A stretch of 64,000 nt of DNA from Combretum micranthum (taxonomy: Eukaryota; Streptophyta; Magnoliopsida; Myrtales; Combretaceae). The notes beneath the pieces were generated by a model, which worked only from the letters and a program-made list of their open reading frames with translations, searched no databases and was not told the origin of the DNA. How positions within the stretch are numbered: the stretch's first letter is position 1; the number at the start of each line of letters is the position of its first letter. Made by a program: the position numbers and the translations under genes. This document shows positions 24,884-35,562 of this stretch, in pieces. The stretch is taken from NCBI GenBank assembly GCA_024138025.1, contig JAMXBD010004240.1:1-64000 (forward strand), in the 5' to 3' direction.

Positions 24884-26253
24884 CCGAAATAGAAGTAGAC
24901 GAAGGGATGAACAAAGCGCCTCTAACCAACCAGAAGTTGAAGCGGAACAACCTACAGCTCAAGGAGCCACTGCACCTCAGATGGACTTACACGCCACATT
25001 AGGACACCTAACCCACGTGTTAGAAGCAATTAGGCAAAACATGCCAGCACAAGCACCCGTACCTGAAACTGCACCAGCAACAGCACTGGCACCTGTACCA
25101 ACACTGCCGCGACAACAAGCATCAGCGAAGGCATCTGTGCATAGGAACATGCACACTTGAAGTGCACCACTACGTCCACCACCACCACTAAGGCCATATA
25201 AGAGTATGTTACCTGATTTCATCAAAAGCAACCGCTACTTTGAAGGAGCTTATGATAAGTCGGAGGAGGCCAAAGATTGGCTGGCTCAAATTGAAATGTC
25301 TTTTGATGCATATGAAGTTCCGCACCACCTGCAAATCAAGTATGGAACATTTATGCTTCGTCTAAACGCTAGGATATGGTGGGAGTCAAAGAAAAGATAG
25401 CTGATGACTCCAATCACTTGGGAAACATTTAGACATGAGTTTTTGGAGAATTATTTCCCAGGAAGTTTACGAATAAGGTAGAGTGCAGACTTCTTACAAA
25501 TTGCTCAGAAGGGAAGAACTATCGAGCAATATGAGACTAAGTTCAGTAGACTACTACAATATGCCCCTGATTCCTATAAGTACAGTGAGGAGTTAAAAAG
25601 ACAAGTCTTTATAGGAGGATTGGATGAAGATCTGAGAATGAGGTTGGAAGAATTTGACATAAGAAGCTATCGAGAATTGGTAGAAAGAGCTCGAATTGTA
25701 GAAGGAGCAAGGAAAAGGAAAGAAAGGAAAGAAGAAGGGGGAACCCCAATCTTTGAGGAGAAAATTCATGATAGAACCAGTCCCATACCACCACAAAAGA
25801 AACTCAAGTTTTCCAACCACTATGAGAACAAAGATGATAGTAGGAGAATTGGATCAAAAGACATCAAGTGCTGGAAGTGCAATGGAGCACACTACCCTAA
25901 GAAGTGCCCTCAGTTATTTGGGAAGTGTTTCTTCTGTGGAAATGCAGACCATAAGATGTCAAAATGTCCAAGGAAAGGAATTAATACTTGCAGTGTCGAC
26001 GAGCCAAATGGGCATTTCGCCAACAACTGCCCGCAAGGGAAGAATATTCTGACAAGATCATCAGAAGGAGTTGTTCCTATAAAGGTTAGGAAAGGAAATG
26101 GAAGTGGAAGTGAAAGCAGATCAGAATCCACTGCTTCAAGAATTCGAATCTACAACCTGGAGGGATAATGGATAAGTGAAGAAATAAAAGAAGAGGATGG
26201 AAACTTGGCTGCCTTGAAATGCATTAGAGGCTATAACATCAACATGGGAACCG
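24884..26253 (+). pseudogene. gag: gag of element B (broken)
   Basis: Gag polyprotein remnant. Opens without ATG as RNRSRRRDEQ after an AAACAG. Capsid part: LPDFIKSNRYFEGAYDK and LAQIEMSFDAYEVPHHL at 25206-25400, a stop at 25398, then GLDEDLRMRLEEFDIRSYREL from 25620. Three zinc-knuckle-like units follow at 25868-26040: CWKCNGAHYPKKC, CFFCGNADHKMSKC, and a third lacking its first cysteines (FANNC). A stop at 26166 and other breaks inactivate it. A donor-like ccg|gtaagc at 26254 sits where C has its gag stop. Confidence 0.85.
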
Positions 26254-27041
26254 GTAAGCCTTCAACCCTCTTTGTTGTTGTTGTTCCTTTATTTCAAGCA
26301 ACGCAAAAGTTTAAAGCTTTTCTTTATATGGATGAATAAGAGAATAGGAGTAATAATCCTCTATTAAATACGTAAAAGGCTTTCAGTTAGTAAACCAGAA
26401 TTTTTTGCTCTCTTGGATTTCAAAGCAACACATTCTTTTGATATACCTAGTCTAGACTACCATTAACAAACATCAATCTCTAGTTTTAAGATTTAAAATC
26501 CCCACAAGAAAGGATGATGAAACCCAAGAAAGTGTTGAACTATCATCTAATAATGACGTAAGGATATGCAGTCGCTTGTGACTCTAAGGAGTAATGGAGT
26601 TAAGTAATCCTTGGTATAGAATGTCTACCTCTCAGTAGAACCCAATAAAAAGTCACGAGGAGAATGTAACTCATAATCGATAGGACGAAAGGATAGCATT
26701 GGTAAAGGATTTGCCATCACAAGAAAAGTAGAGGCATATTCTTTCAAGTTGATAGAGGAGAATGGATGACCACCTTGACAATACGAAAGCATATAAAGAG
26801 AAACCAACCCTTTGGTATATTCACGATTTTCAAAAAGTTTTAAGAAGATTTTCGGATAAATGGCTCAAATTACATCCAAAGAAAAGGATCAATTAGGAGA
26901 CTAGACTAATAGCCTATGAATAATTTTAATAAGGAAGTCGGAGAAACAACTACAAGAATCTTTAGCTCAAGACCTTATGTAATGAAGTATACCACCATGG
27001 AATATACGGTTCAGCTTATAATGGAAGAAAAAGGATAAACC
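26254..27041 (+). pseudogene. Protease and post-protease remnant of element B (left part)
   Basis: Heavily decayed. ALLDFKATHSFDI near 26405-26445 corresponds to the protease active site (family D-T-G-A), so both T and G are lost. Further pieces of the inter-domain region follow in changing frames. Element C inserted at 27046; the remnant resumes at 40727. Confidence 0.7.
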
Positions 27042-27046
27042 CCTAA
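27042..27046. repeat. Target-site duplication of element C, left copy
   Basis: cctaa, identical to 40722-40726. Confidence 0.93.
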
Positions 27047-27739
27047 TGTAAACCCCGGGAATTTCAGTAGCTAGAAAACCCCAGGAGTGGGAAACAAAAC
27101 CCTAAACCCAATCAGATTGAGGTAGTATGTAAATGTAGCCTAGGAACCCTAAAATCCGGCTTTCCTTCGGTTTCATAGTAAAATAAATATTATGGAGTAA
27201 TATGAAAGTGAATTGTTGTTCCTAAGTACATTTCAAACCTTGACAATTTTAAATTCGGGAATTTTTCAATTCGGGCCTTCCCGAGCCCAATTACGGAAAG
27301 CGTGCCCCGGGCCACGGATTCAGAAAATATTCCGGAATATTCATTAGAACCGTAATTTTATAAGGATTCCAAAAATATCAATTTCATAATTTTTCGAGCG
27401 ATAAAGATTACAGTTATAGCTTTTCCCGTGTTTTCGGCAAACCGGTAAAGTAGATGTCTTGTCTACTATTCACAAGTACAACCTACACTACACACTACCC
27501 ATACCCTATTCTTACATCCTTACAACTACTCATTTCAATTTTCTTTTCCAAAAATTTTGTCTTTTTAATTATTACATTTATTTCATTTATTACATTTTCA
27601 TTTACTAATTACAAATTTCATTTTTTTCAAAACTCTCACACAACACACACACATATGGCCGGCGCTCCCCCCCTCTTGTTCCCCCTCATTGTGATCAATT
27701 TTGCTATATTTTAATTAACTAAACCCTAAATCACTTGAT

Positions 27740-27745
27740 TATATA
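27740..27745 (+). promoter_or_regulatory. TATA-like box, element C 5' LTR
   Basis: TATATA about 693 bases into the LTR (3' LTR copy TATATATA at 38004-38011). Same offset as in A and B. Confidence 0.6.
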
Positions 27746-29890
27746 CTTATTTTTCTCTCGCTCTCTTCATTTTCTTCTCATTCAAAATTGGAAAAAAGAG
27801 AAAACCTCTCTTCCTTTCTTCCCTTTGTGTGCCGAGCATCCCCCTCTCCCTCCCTCTTGCATTTTCAACTTCAAGCTTCTCCATTTCTATCTTAGATCCT
27901 CCATTGGTATGTGTATGTGAGCCTTGTTCTTCCTATTCTTGTAATGGCAAAGGTATACCTTGTGTATTTCCTCATCAAAACCCTATGATGCTCATGCTAG
28001 GGATATGGAAATGCATGAACAAGGATGTCAAGCCATCACAAGACATGGATCTTGTGTTTAAATGCATCTTGTTAAGATTTCATGTTGCTCATGCATATAT
28101 AGTAATGACCTTGTATTTATATTGATGTTCATGCCATGAGACTCATGTTATATACATCATATGTAGTAGATCTAAGGTTTAGACATCCACCACTTTATGT
28201 ACATGCATGATCATAGGTTCATTTTTTTGTTTATGTGTTTTATTGATCATAAAAATGAGGTCTTGTTCATGTATAGAGATGCTAGATAGTATATCTCCAC
28301 ATATAGATGGCAAGAACATTGAAAAAGGAAAGACTTTGTTATATATGGAAAGTTGAAAATTCGGATGAAATGGAAACCCTACCCTAAAGACCTCCAAAAT
28401 CATTTTTAAACTTATATTTCATAAGAAAAATGAAGGGTATGTGTAATAGATATGTTGAAGGAATTATTTTCATAAGTTTAGATGAGTTTAGGCATGATAA
28501 AAATAAGGAAAACAAAAGGTGAAGTTAGGATGAAAAATGTTGACTTTAAATGTGTAGTCAAATTCGTAACTTTGTGTAATGCCTATATAAACACTTAGTA
28601 TTTGAGTCTAAAATGGATATTTTATAAGCTAGATGGAGTCCTTAGATGATGTATACATTGAAGCCCCAATTTTTAATGCATTAGACTAGATTTCCCTTAA
28701 GAAAAATGTAAGAAAAGAAAATTTGGAAAATTCGGATTTTTACAACTAGCTTATTTGAAAACATGTTTACCAAATGAAAAATGTGAAATTTTGTGCATGA
28801 ATGGAGGCCATGACTATTATATACTTTGAGAACCTATTCTTAGCTAAATAATAAGTAGATTATAAGATTACAAACCAAAGAAACCCTAAGGAGTATAATG
28901 TGGGAGAATAACCTCTTAGATTTAGCCTTTATGAAACTTTCCCCAACACTTAGGAATTCCTAAAAGTTGATTACTACAAAAAATCATCATGACCATGCAC
29001 ACATGGAGTTCATTACATAGCATACACATTTGTAGTTCATTCCTAAATCCTTCATGCATAAATCACTCACTAGGAACATTTCTTATCAAAAGCAAAACAC
29101 ATTTTCAAAGTTGGATCAATTGCGGAACAGAACTGATCCCACTGTTCCGTGACCCTATGATTTTCAAAACTTGGATTTAATACTTGAATTAGATAGATCT
29201 TTCGAAGTAGATGAAGATCGATATAAAGTTTGCGAAATTCCGAGTTAAAATGACCAAGTTATGGCCGTTTTAAGTCGGAACTTCCAAATATAGCGAGAAA
29301 TCCGAATTCAACTAGTCTAGATGTATAGTTTGATTTAATTACATGGTGAGAATCTCATAGGGATTATTCTTGATTGGTAGGTGATTCCGAGCAGGACGAC
29401 TCTCTACCACCCGATTATTACTATTAAGGAGTTTTGGTGACCCATGGCCGAGTGAGTTACTTCCACTCTCAATTAATGCTTGTGAATGTAATGTAGTAGC
29501 ATTAGTGATGTAGGCAAAGATAAAAGAAATTGTACAAGCATGATGGGGTATGTGGGAATTATTTGTGTTGTGAATTGTTGATATGTGAAATGGAACTTAA
29601 AGCATATCGAAACCGGGTGTTAAGATATTGATTGTTTATTTAGAATCATATGAAGAATGTCTGGGTATACTTGTTGGTCACCTAAAAGAATCGAATTAAT
29701 GACTATTCGACTCCGACTATAACTGAGTTCATTCATGTCACGATGGGGTTGGAGCATTTGCATTGGTTGGTTTTTCGTGACCCATAAAACGAATGTGAGG
29801 TTAATCGTGATCCATAAAACGAGCTTTTAATCAGTTGACCGTGAGCTTAAACGGCGTCGTACCGCAGGAATCGTTAATCTGCTAACCCGG

Positions 29891-29938
29891 GATGGAGGGC
29901 GCAAGTCCATCCACATATGATTTCCGGTTGGTCATATG
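29891..29938 (+). repeat. Twin U5 hairpins, element C 5' LTR
   Basis: GATGGA (29891) with TCCATC (29906), then CATATGA (29914) with TCATATG (29932). Same as A, with compensated differences in B. Confidence 0.7.
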
Positions 29939-30467
29939 TTTGATGATTTCATTTGTATGGTGCATGCACTTGCTTGAATAATTACTTGTTTGAGTGATTG
30001 TATTTAATTGCGTTATGGAAGTATTACTCACTAAGCTAGTTAGCTTACGCCCCAATAGTGTTTATCTTTTGCAGCATGAGTTTATATGGCTTAGGCCAAG
30101 GCAAGCCACAGCGCAGGTACCGGAGATAGGAGTTTCCCATAGAAGTTTGATTCATTTCTTTTGTATAGACTTCCATTGGAAACTAAGGACTCTGGATGAC
30201 TGTAATAGACTGTTATTCTTTTGCGGGGGAATGCCCCTTAGATTTTGTAAACCTTAAAGATTTATGCGTTTTGATTTATTACCTATGGCTAATGAATGCC
30301 CTGTTAAACTGTTAAACTCCATTTGTTGAAGTATTCTATTGTCGTAAGGGAACGCTTTACATCTACTTAAGACTCCTGAAGGCTCCGGTTAGGGAACTCG
30401 GGATTCTTACTTAGTATGTGGCGGACTGTTACGTTTAGGATACCCTACGGGGCGTGACAGTTTAAGT

Positions 30468-30479
30468 TGGTATCAGAGC
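30468..30479 (+). other. Primer-binding site, element C
   Basis: TGGTATCAGAGC, complementary to initiator Met-tRNA, eight bases after the LTR. Confidence 0.92.
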
Positions 30480-30601
30480 CCTAGGTTATAAAACAAGACA
30501 ATAGGATTAAAATAAACGGGACCTAGGAATCTAATTACTAGGTTAAATGGAGTTAAAAACGTTTTCTGGTTGAGTCTAATTAGTAGTATTGTTTGATGTA
30601 G

Positions 30602-31735
30602 GTCTCTCTGGGTGAGACTAGGGAAAGGGCAAGGAATTTTACGAAAAGGAATGATGAAACCATGGTAGAATATAGACTGAGGCTGAGAGAACTGTGTGAA
30701 GATTTTGCCTTGGCCCGACATCCCCGGACCCTAGGGGAAATGTACAGGTTATGGAAGGATGGGCTGAGATATACCCGATGGGCCTCAGTAGTGGATCAAT
30801 TGAGTTATGATCCTATGGGAAGAAGGAGCTGGACGAAGTTAGAGACCATCTACACATTAGAGAGGATCATGGTTGATTACGGGCGTGAGCCCATGACAAG
30901 AGAAGCCACGTTTATCTTGAAAAGTGGAGGAAACCGAACCCCTCCAGATTTTAGGGTATGGATCCCCATAGGACCCCTATATGTTTATGCTCATGATAAC
31001 TTGTTTGATCACCATGACTGGAACATAGCTGATGCATGGAATCATATCACCTGGCATGCAATCTATCTGGACATCCTCCCCCCCCGGGTAATTGCTCCAC
31101 CTCCAGCTATGGATATAGGTATGCAGCTGAATGGAGCACCTGTGATTGAAGAGGAAGAAGAAGAGGAGGAGGAGGAGGATCCCGAGGAGGATCCGAACTG
31201 GGAACAAAATGAGGTACCTAGGACCCCTACCCCGCCTGTTGAACCAGAGGTGCAAGTAAACCCAGAGCCCGATCAAATTATATGGGATTTTAACCGGATG
31301 TTGGAGATACCAGAGAGCGGGAGGGTAGAACCCGAGGTAGATTCCAGGCTATGGAGAGATGTGTATGTGGAGGGTGAGAACCCACCTGTGCTTGACCTAG
31401 CAGTAGTAGAACCCGAGGCCCCAGTGCCTATGGAGACAGAGAATGTGGCAGATGAGCCCGTGAGAGAACCTGAAGTAGAGGTGAACCGCCTAGGTGAGCC
31501 CGAGATGAGAGGAGAGGAGGAAGAAGTAAGCCCGCATGAGGGGCAAGGGACTGAAGAAGAAGAAGAAGAGGAAGAAGAAAGTGAGGATCAGGAGCCTCTA
31601 GTTCGACCCGCTAGGAAGCGGAGGATGACCACCAGGGAGTATCTTAGCTTGTTCGTCCGACAGGACGATGGTGGTTCTACCAGCAGGGGACGACTTCCTA
31701 GCCCGACCCCCGACAGCTCTAGTGATGATTAGAGA
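30602..31735 (+). CDS. Element C extra ORF (aORF) between PBS and gag, intact
   Basis: The best copy of an unrecognised protein. First ATG is at 30662 (356 residues), but the same frame is open and conserved from 30602, just after a GATGTAG, with GETRERARNF shared with A and GEA...AKNF with B. Residues 1-150 from the ATG look globular (LRLRELCEDFALA, LETIYTLERIM, EATFIL, PDFRVWIPIG, YVYAHDNL, WHAIYLDIL). From about residue 163 the protein is acidic and proline-rich with long Glu runs, ending in a basic patch (RPARKRR, near 315-322), REYLSLFV and a Ser/Asp tail. No enzyme motif, zinc knuckle or membrane segment is visible. The basic patch could be a nuclear signal and the acidic tail a protein- or histone-contact region, but both are inference. 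It precedes gag, separated by about 0.6 kb. Most Tekay elements are not known to me to carry it. Confidence 0.75.
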
Positions 31736-32347
31736 CCGGGATGTTAGCGAACCCATAAAGTCCAAGCGGAATCCTGATTTTCTTATTTTGTAGTAGGCAA
31801 TGCGGGATGCCAAATTGCCTTAGGATTTCAGGATAGTTAGTGTTTTGTTGTTCTTTTTCCCTGTATTTTGACATGTTTTCGGGAATAGGGAAATTGATTA
31901 GACTAGGAAGGAAGCTTAGCTAGCCAAATTATGGGAGCTAAAAGTTGATGTAATATTTGTTTGGCTCGCTAAAGAAATGAAAAGGATCACTTTTGTTTTA
32001 AAGAAATGGGATTGTGAAAAGCATGCATTCTAGTCTTGATACATAAGAGAGCATTAACTGCATATAGGTTGCATAAGCATCCACTCATTTGCATTTTTGT
32101 GGTGAAATATCAATTAGTTACATTGTGTGTGGATTCTTTTATTTCCCTTGTGGTTCTTTTAATCATTTCTTGTTTCCTTTTCGGTTTGATGTTTGACTCA
32201 TCTTATGACTTTATGGAATTATGTATTCCTTTCCTTCTGAGTTTAAATTTCAGACTTTCGCAACTTCTGAGCTTGTTATTAATCCTATTCCTTTGAAACC
32301 TAAAAACCCTATATATGCTAAAACTCCATTAAACATTGTGTAAGCAG
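31736..32347 (+). other. Spacer between aORF and gag, element C
   Basis: Non-coding. Holds a pyrimidine-rich TTATTTTGTAG (ends 31793), a hairpin with arms AGGCAAT (31795) and ATTGCCT (31814), and an AT-rich stretch resembling a 3'UTR. Ends with GTAAGCAG directly before gag similarity begins. Confidence 0.5.
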
Positions 32348-33733
32348 ACGAAACCGACGAACTCGGAACCAAGGACAAGGGTCTAACCCTAATGAAGCCG
32401 ATCAACCGGCTATACAGCAACCTGACCCCCAAGGAGTAGCACCCCAAAACCAACAGGGCGATGTGCTAAACGCGATTGGGCAGTTGGCCAATCTCCTGAA
32501 CACCTTTATCCAGAATCAGAATCCGGTGCGGAACCCACCCCCAAGTCAGAGTGCTCGGGATTCAGCACCACATCCGCCGCCCGCAGATCATCGGGAAATG
32601 ACTGCGGAAGCACCTGCTCCACAGGAGGACACTCCTATAATGTGCGGTTGCCGCCACCCCCACCATACAGGAGACCCCACCGAAGCTCTTTACCGGACTT
32701 CATTAAGAGCAACAGGTACTTTGATGGGGCATTCGGTAAGCCGGATGAAGCTGAGGATTGGCTGGCCCAAGTGGAACGTTCTTTTGCTGCATACGAGATT
32801 CCACCTTACTTGCAGCTAGAATATGGGACGTACATGTTAAGATACAATGCTCGAGTCTGGTGGGACTCCAAGAGAAGGAATTTGACCTCCCCGGCCACCT
32901 GGGAAACCTTCCGCCGGGAATTCTTGAATAATTACTTTCCCTCTAGCTTGAGGGTGAAGTATAGTGCGGACTTCCTTCATGTAAAGCAGAAAGGGAGAAC
33001 GGTAGAGCAATATGAAACTGAATTTGTTCACCTGCTGCAATATGCTCCTGAATCTTTCAGGGATAGTGAGGAATTAAAGAAGCAGGTATTCCTGGGAGGC
33101 TTGGACGAAGAACTGCGGATCAAGCTAGAAGAGTTTGGGGTAAGAACCTATCCCGAGATGGTAGAAAAGGCTCGAGTCATTGAAGGGGCTAGGAAAAGAA
33201 AGTATCAGGAGCCCGAAAAGAGAGTATTCGGGAAGAGGCCGTTTGATGCCTCGAGCTCAGGATTCAAGGGTAAACGGTACAGGCCGTACCAAGGGTTTAA
33301 AGAGGAGTCTAGCGGCAAGCCAACCCAATTCAAAGCCAACGTCACATGTTGGAAATGTAAGGGAACACATGCACCTAGGCAATGCCCGCAGTTGCGGAAC
33401 AAGTGCTATTTTTGTGGCGATGCTGGCCACATGGTTTTTACATGCCCAAAGAAGCTGGCAGTAACTTGCTTTATTTGCAAAGAGAAAGGGCACTTAGCTT
33501 CCGAGTGTTCACAGCGAAAGAGCGTGACCGCCCGACCCTTCGGAGCCTCGAGCAATGCTAACCCCTTGAGGTCTGGTAACAAGAGCGGAAGTCGAGCAGC
33601 TTCCGCGATGCACGGGATGAGGCTATACAACTTAGAAGGCCAATGGATGGTGGAAGAAGACGAAGATGAGGACGTAGAGTTGGCAGCTTTGGATCCAAGC
33701 GAGAGTTCTGATGGTGGCCTGGTGACAGGTTAG
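32348..33733 (+). pseudogene. gag: gag of element C (single frameshift)
   Basis: Gag polyprotein, forming the particle and binding RNA. The frame opens without an ATG as RRNRRTRNQ, passes VLNAIGQLANLLNTF, and is broken by a one-base loss near 32629. The main part (32642-33733) has the capsid core SLPDFIKSNRYFDGAFGK, LAQVERSFAAYEIPPYLQL, a WETFRREFLNNYF segment and GLDEELRIKLEEFGV, the usual retrotransposon Gag fold. Three zinc-knuckle units follow: CWKCKGTHAPRQC (one residue short), CYFCGDAGHMVFTC and CFICKEKGHLASEC. The stop (GGT TAG) overlaps a donor-like CAG|GTTAGT at 33729. First in-frame ATGs lie well inside the protein, so the true start is unclear. Confidence 0.88.
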
Positions 33734-33873
33734 TAACAGAAACCCCTCCTAAGTTGAAATTAAGTTGTTTAAATTGATTGCTGTTTAAATGAAATTGTAT
33801 ATATTATGGAAAGCTGGAAGTAGAGACCCTTTATGGATAGCCTTACGAGTATTTTAAGGTTCATATGTGATGG
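33734..33873 (+). other. gag-pol junction, element C
   Basis: About 140 bases between the gag stop and the protease frame, AT-rich, with in-frame stops. The 5' edge resembles a splice donor in A, B and C. I could not settle an acceptor. Possibly a small intron controlling the Gag to Pol ratio. Confidence 0.35.
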
Positions 33874-35562
33874 GTGTTTGTGACCTCAGGACATATACAA
33901 GTAAATAACGTGGAAGCCTATGCCTTGTTTGACACGGGAGCGACCCACTCGTTCATCACAAATAGTTTGGCAACCCGACTCGGATTGCCCATAGCCACAA
34001 CCATGGTTAGCTTGAGGATTAAGACCCCCACGGGGAGCGTGGTGACAACCCGAGATCTAATAAAAGACTGTCCATTGGAAATCCATGATCACCACTCCAA
34101 AAGTGATCTAATTGTGCTAGAAATGAATAAATACGAAGTTATCCTCGGGATGAATTGGTTAAGTAAAGTAAAGGCAATAGTGGATTGCCAAAAGAGGACT
34201 GTATGTTTTTATGATCAATCGGGAGCGAAAGTAGAATTTATGGGAGAGGCCTTAGTCCCGAGAAGGATTGATCTAAGCTCATTCGAGCTGATGATGGAGG
34301 ATGAGGAAATGATACCGATTGAGGACGTCTTGGATGAAGGGGGAAACCGTGAGGAAAAGGATATTCCAGTGGTGAATGAATACTTGGATGTGTTCCCAGA
34401 AATTTTGCCGGGGTTACCGCCAAGGAGAGAGATCGACTTTGAGATTGTGTTGGCTCCAAATACCGAACCAATATCCAAAGCGCCATATCGGATGGCACCG
34501 GCTGAGCTGAAAGAGCTAAAGACGCAGCTACAGGAGCTCCTAGACCAGAAATTTATTAGACCAAGTGTATCGCCATGGGGCGCACCCGTTTTGTTTGTGA
34601 AGAAGAAGGACGGATCGATGAGGTTGTGTATAGACTACCGGGAACTGAATAAGGTGACTGTCAAAAACCGATATCCCTTACCAAGAATCGACGATTTATT
34701 TGACCAGCTACAAGGAGCTTGTGTGTTCTCACGTATTGACTTACGTTCGGGGTATCATCAGCTAAGGATTAAGCCTGAGGATGTGCCTAAGACAGCTTTT
34801 CGTACTCGTTATGGGCACTACGAGTTTTTGGTAATGTCATTTGGACTGACGAATGCACCGGCTGCATTCATGGACTTAATGAATAGAGTCTATAAGCCGC
34901 TTTTGGATAAATGTGTAATAGTCTTTATTGATGACATCCTCATATATTCAAAGACCAGAGAGCAACATGAAGAGCATCTCCGTTTGGCATTGCAAACCTT
35001 ACGAGATAACAAGCTGTACGCCAAGCTGTCCAAGTGTGACTTTTGGTTAGACCGGATATCCTTCCTCGGACATGTGGTAACGGGAGATGGGATATCAGTT
35101 GATCCCGAAAAGATCAAAGCAATAGTGGATTGGAAGCCACCACAAACCGTTACTGAAGTAAGGAGTTTCTTGGGATTGGCTGGCTATTATCGCAAATTTG
35201 TGAAGGATTTTTCAAAGATAGCTAAGCCGTTGACTCAATTGACTCAAAAGAACGAAAAATTCATTTGGACAGACAAGAGAGAACAAAGTTTCCAGGAACT
35301 AAAGCGACGACTGGTCTCGGCACCGATTTTGGTTTTACCAGATCCGGAAAAGTCTTACACGGTACATAGTGATGCTTCGAGAAATGGTCTTGGATGCGTC
35401 TTGATGCAAGAACGGAAGGTCATTGCGTATGCTTCTCGGCAATTGAGACCGCATGAGCAGAACTACCCTACGCATGACTTGGAGCTAGCTGCAGTTGTCT
35501 TTGCCTTGAAGTTATGGCGACATTACTTGTATGGGCAACGGTGTGAGATATACCGATCATAA
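33874..35562 (+). CDS. pol: Protease, reverse transcriptase and start of RNase H, element C pol
   Basis: Open for 562 residues. Aspartic protease with FDTGATHSF near residue 19-27; RT from about residue 205 ([17 protein letters not shown]) with [35 protein letters not shown], and the polymerase site [11 protein letters not shown] (D353, D354). Connection [17 protein letters not shown]. RNase H starts with [14 protein letters not shown] and [20 protein letters not shown], giving the first catalytic D and E. The frame is lost at about 35550 through loss of two bases, just before the TDHK that carries the next catalytic Asp. No ATG opens the frame, as expected for a Gag-Pol fusion made by splicing or frameshifting. 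Confidence 0.93.
   Translation: MFVTSGHIQVNNVEAYALFDTGATHSFITNSLATRLGLPIATTMVSLRIKTPTGSVVTTRDLIKDCPLEIHDHHSKSDLIVLEMNKYEVILGMNWLSKVKAIVDCQKRTVCFYDQSGAKVEFMGEALVPRRIDLSSFELMMEDEEMIPIEDVLDEGGNREEKDIPVVNEYLDVFPEILPGLPPRREIDFEIVLAPNTEPISKAPYRMAPAELKELKTQLQELLDQKFIRPSVSPWGAPVLFVKKKDGSMRLCIDYRELNKVTVKNRYPLPRIDDLFDQLQGACVFSRIDLRSGYHQLRIKPEDVPKTAFRTRYGHYEFLVMSFGLTNAPAAFMDLMNRVYKPLLDKCVIVFIDDILIYSKTREQHEEHLRLALQTLRDNKLYAKLSKCDFWLDRISFLGHVVTGDGISVDPEKIKAIVDWKPPQTVTEVRSFLGLAGYYRKFVKDFSKIAKPLTQLTQKNEKFIWTDKREQSFQELKRRLVSAPILVLPDPEKSYTVHSDASRNGLGCVLMQERKVIAYASRQLRPHEQNYPTHDLELAAVVFALKLWRHYLYGQRCEIYRS

Larger units (their letters stand above)
27047..30459 (+). repeat. Element C 5' LTR (about 3.4 kb)
   Basis: Begins TGTAAACC, ends CGTGACA. 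TATATA at 27740; ATG GCA AAG followed by donor-like GTATAC (intron side from 27953); two 33-bp-type repeats near 29765-29825; twin hairpins 29891-29938; acceptor-like TCTTTTGCAG ending 30074. The 3' LTR differs near its end by a three-base insertion (ctacggcgggg against ctacgggg). Confidence 0.94.
27953..30601 (+). other. Candidate intron in element C leader
   Basis: Donor-like AAG|GTATAC at 27953 follows an ATG at 27944 by three codons. Acceptor candidates are TTTGCAG in U5 (ends 30074) and GATGTAG directly before aORF coding similarity (ends 30601). Splicing to the second would place the ATG in phase with the aORF. Nothing here proves splicing; see the findings. Confidence 0.35.
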
